Positions 57,101 to 64,000 of a DNA stretch of 64,000 bases are shown in pieces. The notes beneath the pieces were generated by a model. The model did not search any database, was not told where the DNA came from, and saw nothing but the letters and a program-made list of their open reading frames with translations. The position numbers and the translations under genes were made by a program. The first letter of the stretch is position 1; each line of letters starts with the position of its first letter. The stretch comes from Nelumbo lutea (taxonomy: Eukaryota; Streptophyta; Magnoliopsida; Proteales; Nelumbonaceae): NCBI GenBank assembly GCA_022828595.1, contig JAKGHH010000008.1, positions 5,755,728 through 5,819,727 on the forward strand. Direction: 5' to 3'.

Positions 57101-60100
57101 TTGAAGCTTCCAACTCCAAATCGTTTTCCTTTTTATTTCTTTCTGGGTTCAGTTGGGACCCAACTAATGCTTTCAGCTTTCAGGGGTCAATGCCATAACC
57201 ACTAGGGCAACAGCCAACCTCCGACCCCCACAGAACAATTGACCAAACCCATAATTCCCCCAGTGTATGGCACCTTTAGTCCCTCTGGTAATGGTAGTTA
57301 GCTGGGGTCCGATCCATGACATCATGGCGGCATTGGATTTCAACCAACTCAATCATGGGTCCATGGCCTCAGCGTCCCTGCCAACATCCTGGATTTGGAC
57401 TTTCCATGGAATGGGGCCCAATTCCATGTTTACGTGATTCCCTTTTAATTATGCTTTCAATTCAAGCTTTTCTTTATTAGATCCATGAGCAATGGTCATC
57501 ACTGAAGTGTGTGTGATCATTGAACACATCCAGACCTAAAACCAATTCAAGCTCTACCAGAAATAATTATTAAGACGGAGGATGAGGATGCCGCCTCAGC
57601 TAATTTGGTGGGACCCTAGTGTTCCCAGCCTGCCACATCAGAACATGACCTCCCATTGCTGTCATCGGGTATGCAGCCGTTACACGTTAGATCAGCACCA
57701 CTTTATTAATGTTGCAACGGACGATAAAAAATAAAGAAAAAAAAAAGGAGAAAAGGAGACTTGTCTATCCTCGTCAGGAATGAGTGGTTCCTTATCCTTG
57801 GTAGTTGTTACGTGATGGATTTGCCACAAATTCAACATAGCTCTCTCCTTCAGTCTAGATGATGACCATATCCAAACTCCTTGGTTTGCTTGGACCAGCA
57901 TGATCCATGGCAACAGTCTCTAGTATGAGCAAGGTTTTGCTGACGTGTTGATTCTATTTGAGTTGGTTATCCATATTTCATCATGTAATGGTATAGTTCT
58001 AATACTGGTCCAGTTGCCTTGTCTGTTCAATCCAAATTGTAGACATCATCCATATAAATGATAAATCCATTAGTGAGAGAGACGGACCTAAATTATGGTG
58101 GTTCCTAATGAGCACCGATGCAACACTGGCATCCTTATCCATCCAGAAAGAGATGTTAGGAACCTGTCATTGATTAGAGATGTTTACCTTGTGATCAAGT
58201 GCTGAAAACAGACAATTCTTCCTTAATTAGTCCAGCAAAGAATGTGACTGAAATTGCTTACAGCACTTCAATTTACATGGAAGTCAGAAAAGATTTCACA
58301 TTGATTATTTTGATATGAAGATTGCTTAGAACAATTTACAAATAAGTGGTTGACAGTCACAAGCCCACGTTTCGTACTGATTAAATACATTTATGGAGCT
58401 GAGGTTTTTAGTCAATCGGACTTCTTTGAAAGCTCATAAAACGAGCCTATACCTATTTCTTACCATTTCTTAATCTCTTTGTGGGAGAACCATAGATTTC
58501 CTTTTTTCTTGATGACAGCCAAAATGGGGTTGCTTTTAGGCCCATCATGTCATAGAGAACACAACTAGACCTTGCCTTACTTTTCATTACACTTATACAT
58601 GTCTTGTTCACAGTAACGGCCATTTTGAAGCTGTTGCTTAGAGAAACCATCTCAATTTTAGAAAAATAAAATCTGCTTTTGCTCTATAAACTGTTGGATC
58701 AAGAGGAAGAGTGCAATGCTCATAAACCCTGGGATATGATGTTATGTAGATTCCAGTTTGCTTCAAGCATTCACCTGAACTATGTCTCATATCCTACATA
58801 GCACCTGCAGAACTCAATAATTTCTGAAAAGTATAGAACTCTTAATACGTTGTGTGGTTACTGAGGCCATAAAAAGAAACAATGCTATACACACAATGGT
58901 TTTTTGCATCTTTGGTAATGGCGATGCCTATGGCAGTCTCCACTAACTCTCTCACATGGTACCTTACCACCTTAAATTGTATGGACCTAATGGCTTTCAT
59001 TGAGTAATTGAAGTGTTTAATTTGTTCAGACAGCATAAGAAATAACCCAATGAAGTGTTTCATTGAGTAATTCATAGATGCATGTAGCCATGTAGGTTTC
59101 CTTCATCTGTGGAGAAACTGCCCATGTAAACATAACCCAAAGATTCTTTGAATGAACTGAATAGTAGACATTCACTTATTTGAGAATGTGGAGCATTTCT
59201 TCTTTCAACTATTAGACATGAAGACCAAGGTTAGTCTACACTTTCTGGCAAGCACACCATCACCTCTATACTTCTGAGACATCTTGCTAAAGAAGATCCT
59301 GTAGAGGTAAATAAGCACTGAACCATAGACCAAACTTAAGAAATGGACATCTAAATGGAAGGTCTACTCATTCTGATTTCTGATCACAACCAAATATACA
59401 CCCAAAATCTTCAAATATAGCTTATCATGGCCAAATATTTTGATGCTGAAACCCCTTAGATTTTTGCTCTTCATTCCCTTCTCTGTTCTCTCCTTTGCAA
59501 CCACCTCTGCCACCTCTTCTTAGGAAATGAGGTTTATCCCCTTCCAAGGCACAGGCTTAGGTTCCCAGTCCTTTCTAACCCCCTCAATTGAAACACCCAG
59601 AAACATTGAAAAGAAGTCCCAGCCACTAGTGCTGGAATTTCTAATATGAACAGAGAGCATTTTTTTATTCTTTTTTTTAGGCTGGGGGTGATGCTTTTAC
59701 ATGAGGGTTGGAAGAAAAAGTGTCATACGGTTCTCACCTTGATTGTCACAGATATTACAATGTTGACAGGCTCAGTGAAGGAGGTCAAAGAATGAAACAT
59801 GGTCATAGTAGCTGCAGTGGCTCGGTTGTGGACCATTTCAGCAAAGATGGTGATATTCCTGCTAGTTGTTGTTCCGACAAAGACATAAACTGTAAATGCC
59901 GACAAGGGAGATGGCAACTAGGAATTTGGGGCAAGAGAATTTCTATCATAAATAGTCATGCAAATTTTCTCATTTAGAAAATGCCATCTAACTTATGAAA
60001 TTACAAGTCATTTTCTCCAATACATCACCCTTTATGGAATTTCTTTTTGGGATCCCAAGACCTATCATGACAATCACACAATTGTTTGCCCAAGTAATTT

Positions 60101-60394
60101 CCTTTCCCGGGTTTTCCAGAAAATTGACCAGTTTAAAATACTTGGTCAAATTTCTAAAGATGTCTTTTAGCTTTTCTTGTATAACTCATAAAAAATGATC
60201 TTCCATCTATTGCCCAAGACCAACTTTAAATAAGGGAACCAACTAACTATTGGGTAAGTTGGTGTTAGGTGAAACCTCACTGGAATGATAATTGAGTCTT
60301 CTAAAGGTGCTTGTTACCACTAGTTACTTGTACTGTGCCATGTTCCCACAGCCAGTTGTGTCCCATTAAGTATCTCATAATAACAACTTTAGTA
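54149..60394. other. intergenic, 6 kb, nothing firmly recognised
   Basis: No gene could be supported. Short ORFs at 58650-58453, 59075-58842, 59917-59723 (all minus) and 59708-59977 (plus) have protein-like stretches (for example VPWKGINLIS near 59530, minus) but belong to no family I know; they may be remnants of an old retroelement. T runs lie at 57054-57079. Confidence 0.35.
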
Positions 60395-60530
60395 CTAGGT
60401 TCACAAGTTGGCCAAACCCAACCCAAAAAAGTCAGGTTAGGTTAGGTAAGGGTTGAAAACTATGAACCTGACTTAACACCAGGTTGGGTTACGATTGAGG
60501 CCTCAGGCAATCCAATCCAACCTGAACCCA
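60395..60530. repeat. degenerate AACCCAACC repeat
   Basis: GGCCAAACCCAACCC, GTCAGGTTAGGTTAGG and CAACCTGAACCC words like the MITE arms elsewhere. No termini recognised. Confidence 0.45.
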
Positions 60531-60549
60531 AGATGTCCATTCATATTTG

Positions 60550-60665
60550 CAGATCAATGTCATCATCACCATCATCGTCTAAGCCTTGTTCCAACCATAT
60601 GGGATTGGTTCAGTCGGTTACATGAATCCTGTTCGGTCATTCTGTTTTATTTGGTGCTGTATCCA
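60550..60665 (-). mobile_element. RTE LINE 3' end
   Basis: On the minus strand: GGATTCATGTAACCGACTGA, CCATATGGTTGGAACAAGGC and TTAGACGATGATGGTGATGA, matching the last 100 bp of the copy at 62571-63036 and ending in the trinucleotide tail. Confidence 0.75.
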
Positions 60666-61166
60666 TTGTTAAATTATGGCCTATAAAAATCATTTTCCAG
60701 TACTTCAACCCTTATCCTTTTTGGTCTGCTCCTAGTTCTTCTAGCCACTTCAACTTGTAGCAGACCACTTCTAACATATTTATAAATAGATATGCATGCA
60801 TATGTATGTGTATATGCATGTTCATCAACAATTTTAAGTTCAAGTGTTAAGATTTTTTGATGTTAACACAAGTACAATATTCATCAGACACCATGGCTTT
60901 GTCTTTACACACATTAATGGTAAAGCTAGGTAACCCTAATCATCTAACCCTAAGTCTAAGAAGTTAATATTTTTTATACAGCAAAATGAAATGAAGAGAC
61001 TGCGACAACCCAAGCCCAACTCAATCCAATGTCATGGGGTTGTGCTTGGGTCAATGTTGCACAGGCACACAGGAGACAGAATTCAATACGTGTCCAAGAG
61101 TCTGACTTGGCAAGAATCGCAAGATGAGAAAACATAGATTCCTTTACATATCTACAGAAAAGTATG
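60666..61166. other. intergenic, nothing recognised
   Basis: No gene or repeat recognised. Confidence 0.4.
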
Positions 61167-61450
61167 TCTCAAGGAATTGTTCAACCTAAAAGCTTAAGCT
61201 GTTAGGTGATGTCTCCGAATAGGTTTTTATTCTCTAACATGCCCCCTGACACAAAAGCCTGGGCTTGAAGTGTGCACAAACACAGGCCCGTCCATACCAT
61301 GTGCTGAAATTCAATAATTATAATGGGGGTGACAAGGACTGAACACCAGACCACTTGGTCAAACAGACTCTGATACCATCTCGAGGAGCTGTTCAACCTA
61401 AAAGCTTAAGTGTTAGGTAAGGTCCCTGAATAGGTTTTTATTCTCTAATA
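61167..61450 (-). mobile_element. TRIM (terminal-repeat retrotransposon in miniature)
   Basis: Two direct terminal repeats, 61379-61450 (5' LTR, 72 bp) and 61167-61239 (3' LTR, 73 bp), share GAATAAAAACCTATTC, CTTAAGCTTTTAGGTTGAAC and related words. Directly after the 5' LTR is TGGTATCAGAGTC (61378-61366), a primer binding site for initiator tRNA-Met. GTGTCAGGGGGCA (61252-61240) precedes the 3' LTR as polypurine tract. Flanks GTATG and GTATA form a 4-of-5 target duplication. The total of 284 bp, with no coding capacity, fits a TRIM mobilised in trans. Confidence 0.88.
61366..61378 (-). promoter_or_regulatory. primer binding site of the TRIM
   Basis: TGGTATCAGAGTC abuts the 5' LTR end (CTCGAGA). 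It complements the 3' end of plant initiator tRNA-Met, the usual primer for reverse transcription of plant Ty1/copia-type and TRIM elements. Confidence 0.85.
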
Positions 61451-62570
61451 GTATATACTATTAAAATAGTTCGCATTTTTTTAATTCTAACATTATATAC
61501 CTGCAAAAAATGCTGCCTTTGTTACTAAGCAACATTTGACATGAAAAATGGCATTCATCTTGAACATTAGCTGTTTGTTTATATCAAATAAGTTAAGAGA
61601 TGAAAAGGAACTATTACATAGAAGTGTCCTCAAAAATCTGTGCGGTGTTAGACTCCAATGCATGTATCATATGGACCCTACGTCCATTTTTTATGGGTTT
61701 TGCCAATGCTTCCTGAACCTTTATGCTTCTGCCAAAATATAATAAGCCTATTGTCTCAAAGTTGACATGTTGATACTTGTCAATGCTATACTTTTGTTAT
61801 TGGTTTTGTCAGTGCTATACTTTTCTCTATTGATTCTTGTCCTGAACCTTTATGGCTGTGGCAGAGTATAATAAGCCTATTGTCATGAAAGTTGACATGT
61901 TTTTGTTTTGTTCCACTAGTCTTTTTTTTTTTTTTTTTCTCTGTCAAAATGTTTGATGTGATAATTATTTGACAGGAAACTTGTGTCCTTGACAGATGTT
62001 GTATGAGGCCTTTCAAGTGGGACAAAAGAATATAAAATTGAAAAGTGCCCACTACTATCAGGTTATCCTTGATACAAGCATCACTTTCTGCCTAAAACTG
62101 AAGATAAAAATCTGCAGTTATACATATTTTAATGAAGTTATCTTAGTAATTTTGGCAAGGGTAATTTTGTAATGCATTGAAATCCATCTGTGCTGAAACA
62201 ACAAAATGGGGTTGACAGACATCATCACTCAGTAACCTCCTCCCCTACCAAAAGAAAACAATTAACCTAAACACTATCAATCAATATTTCAGCAGTAAGT
62301 CCCCTCCTCTTTCATAAAAGTAATATTTTTGTCTTTTTGAACCATTAACCATGACTTGCCATTGCAAACTCGTTACCTATAATATCTGCAAACTTGTTAC
62401 CTATAATACCTGGGGCAAGTCTAGGACTTGAATGATGAATATGACAGATCACATGGGGGAGGGGGGTCTCAAAGAAGACCTCTAACATATCTTTTGTACA
62501 CTGTATAGTCAGTTAAAATGCCCCAAAAAACAATAATCCATGTCACCAGTTATCTATGGACACAGACACC
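61451..62570. other. intergenic with a ~129-bp duplication
   Basis: TCCTGAACCTTTATG…CTG followed by TATAATAAGCCTATTGTC and AAAGTTGACATGTT occurs at 61711-61775 and 61840-61903. A 24-bp doublet (TGCAAACT.GTTACCTATAAT) lies at 62364-62411. No gene recognised. Confidence 0.5.
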
Positions 62571-63036
62571 CAAGGAAAAAACTATAAAACAGTTGCAAGG
62601 CCAGTTATGTTGTACAGAGCAGTGTTCGGCAGTTAAGAAACAGAAAGTCCAAAAAATGATTGTGGCAGAAATGTGAATGCTTAGATAGTTGAGTGGTAAA
62701 ACTAGAAAGGACAGAGTTAGAAATGAAGTCATGTAAAGGAACCTAGGAGTAGCTCCACTAGGGTGATAAAACGAGAAAAAGTAGATTGAGATGGATTGGT
62801 CATGTGCATAGAACATCTACAGCACCTGTTAGAAAAAGTGATTGGTTACAAATTGTAGGGGATATAACAGCTGGAGGAAGACCAAAAAGAACTTAGGTGG
62901 AAGTAATAAGAAATTATTTAAGTGCCCATAGTCTAACAATGGATATGGCACTGAAGAGAATGCAATGGCGAAACAGGATTCATATAACTGACTCCATATT
63001 GTTGGGACATGGCTTAGATGATGATGATGATGACGA
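62571..63036 (+). mobile_element. 5'-truncated RTE LINE, 3' 466 bp
   Basis: The C-terminal part of an RTE reverse-transcriptase ORF with several frameshifts and stops. It reads KNYKTVARPVMLY, then EQCSAVKKQ..QKMIVAEM, KTRKDRVRNEVM, GHVHRTSTAPVRKSDWLQIV, GGRPKRTWVEV (with a TAG in place of Trp), ALKRMQWRNRIHITDS and LLGHGLD. It ends in a GAT-type trinucleotide tail (62 kb side 5', tail at 63018-63036). This C-terminal order is typical of plant RTE LINEs. It cannot move on its own. The 153-codon minus ORF here is its antisense shadow. Confidence 0.85.
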
Positions 63037-64000
63037 CACAGATAACCCAAATTTTGAATTTGCCTAATAATTCCATCTTTCCTATAGCTAAAAATTGGAC
63101 GGGTGGAGCACAATGGGAAAACAAAAAGAGAATTATCTAAATTGGACAGTATGCATTGTTGCTGTTGAGAATCTGAGCTTTTACTTGGAAGCACAAAACT
63201 GTAATCATATTTAATAGATAGAAACATGGGACTAACGAAGGAACAGAAAACCAATGGCATAATCCAAGGACTCACAAGATATTTGGGCAAACCAAGTGGG
63301 ATCTTACATGGTTATAAGATTCATATAAAGCAAAAAAAATCTAGCACATTAACAAGGATGAAGAAAGATATTCAATATAAGGAAAATTTTGATAAAAAGA
63401 AGGAGCTAAAAAGGGATCAGCAAACTCCTTATTTTAACTTACCAGTCACTACATGTTTTCCTCTATGATCAATTGGGTAGAAGCACCTGTTAAGAATCCC
63501 AGTTTTTGCATTACTTCTTCCAAACGCTTCGCATTAGTCAGGTAAAGATAACCAACCTACAAAATATTACATTATTAGATAATTTCATAAAACCGATATA
63601 CTGATTCATTCCATATTAAAGGTTTTGTTATCATATGTTCTGATATCCAACCTACTGAAGAAGTTAATAAGATGAAGAGAGAGAGAGAGAGATGTTTTTT
63701 TAGTATTGTATTACTGTAAAAGAGGGAAAGGTACCGTCAAGATCTTTACAAAAAGCCATACATGCAAGATGTATCAGTATAAAATGTACTAAAACACAGC
63801 ATATCTTCAGCAAAAATAAATAAACAAATAATGGATAACTAATCATCTTTGAAAGCACCCACATAAAAAGCAGAAAACCGATGCAACACCTAAGCCACCA
63901 AATGAGAGTCCATTTGATCTGCCTAACCATCTCCACAGAAGACCTTTTGTTCTGAAAAATCCTACTGTTTTCTTGATATAAAAGGAGGAAAATTGAAAGG
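63037..64000. other. intergenic, nothing recognised
   Basis: A (GA)n microsatellite at about 63677-63692. The 80-codon plus and 78-codon minus ORFs are not gene-like. The window ends without a partial gene I can identify. Confidence 0.4.

Noticed and set aside
58453..59977. Cluster of small ORFs considered as an old copia or gypsy polyprotein
   Set aside because: None of the protease, integrase, reverse transcriptase or RNase H motifs could be read, and no LTRs were found nearby.
62829..63290. 153-codon minus-strand ORF
   Set aside because: It is the reverse strand of the RTE LINE remnant; the sense strand explains the sequence.

Overview
This is nuclear DNA of a flowering plant. The genes have canonical GT/AG introns, the organelle-targeted His enzyme carries an N-terminal leader, and the intergenic space is AT-rich and packed with plant-type MITEs, Helitron-like ends, RTE and L1 LINE tails and a TRIM. 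Gene density is very low: two apparently intact protein genes and one tRNA in 64 kb. The codon use and long BGAL introns do not look grass-like. I cannot name the species; a woody or early-diverging eudicot or magnoliid would fit.

Layout. 0-6.5 kb: a 188-bp tandem repeat, a hAT-type MITE with a perfect 8-bp target duplication, an L1-like remnant, a SINE fragment, and a second hAT MITE inserted in a local duplication. 6.56-8.36 kb (minus): a full-length, uninterrupted HISN4 (imidazole-glycerol-phosphate synthase) reading frame, which may be a retrogene. 9-21.3 kb: a nest of mobile DNA built around three copies of one large repeat whose 3' ends look Helitron-like. Between these copies lie two broken gene fragments: the promoter and 5' exons of mevalonate diphosphate decarboxylase (14.5-15.0 kb), and the LRR-plus-transmembrane part of a PXY/TDR-like receptor kinase (17.57-18.74 kb).

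24.4-32.04 kb (minus): a complete 19-exon beta-galactosidase gene (842 aa, GH35 plus C-terminal galactose-binding lectin domain), with a TATA box about 286 bp upstream of its ATG. Its introns hold a foldback MITE, a second MITE and an RTE LINE tail. 32.3-54 kb: intergenic, with many small hAT and Mutator-like MITEs, Helitron-like 3' ends and very AT-rich tracts. 54.075 kb: a tRNA-Val(CAC). 54-64 kb: mostly unrecognised intergenic DNA with two RTE LINE 3' ends and a 284-bp TRIM that still shows LTRs, primer binding site and polypurine tract.

The intact genes are unrelated in function: histidine/AICAR biosynthesis in the plastid, cell-wall galactan turnover, and tRNA. Nothing suggests a cluster. 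The most unusual content is in the mobile DNA: five tiny retro-insertions marked by 9-15 bp target duplications, gene fragments between Helitron-like copies, nested datable MITEs, and an in-frame duplicated 39-codon module of unknown origin. All calls come from reading the sequence by eye; no searches were run.
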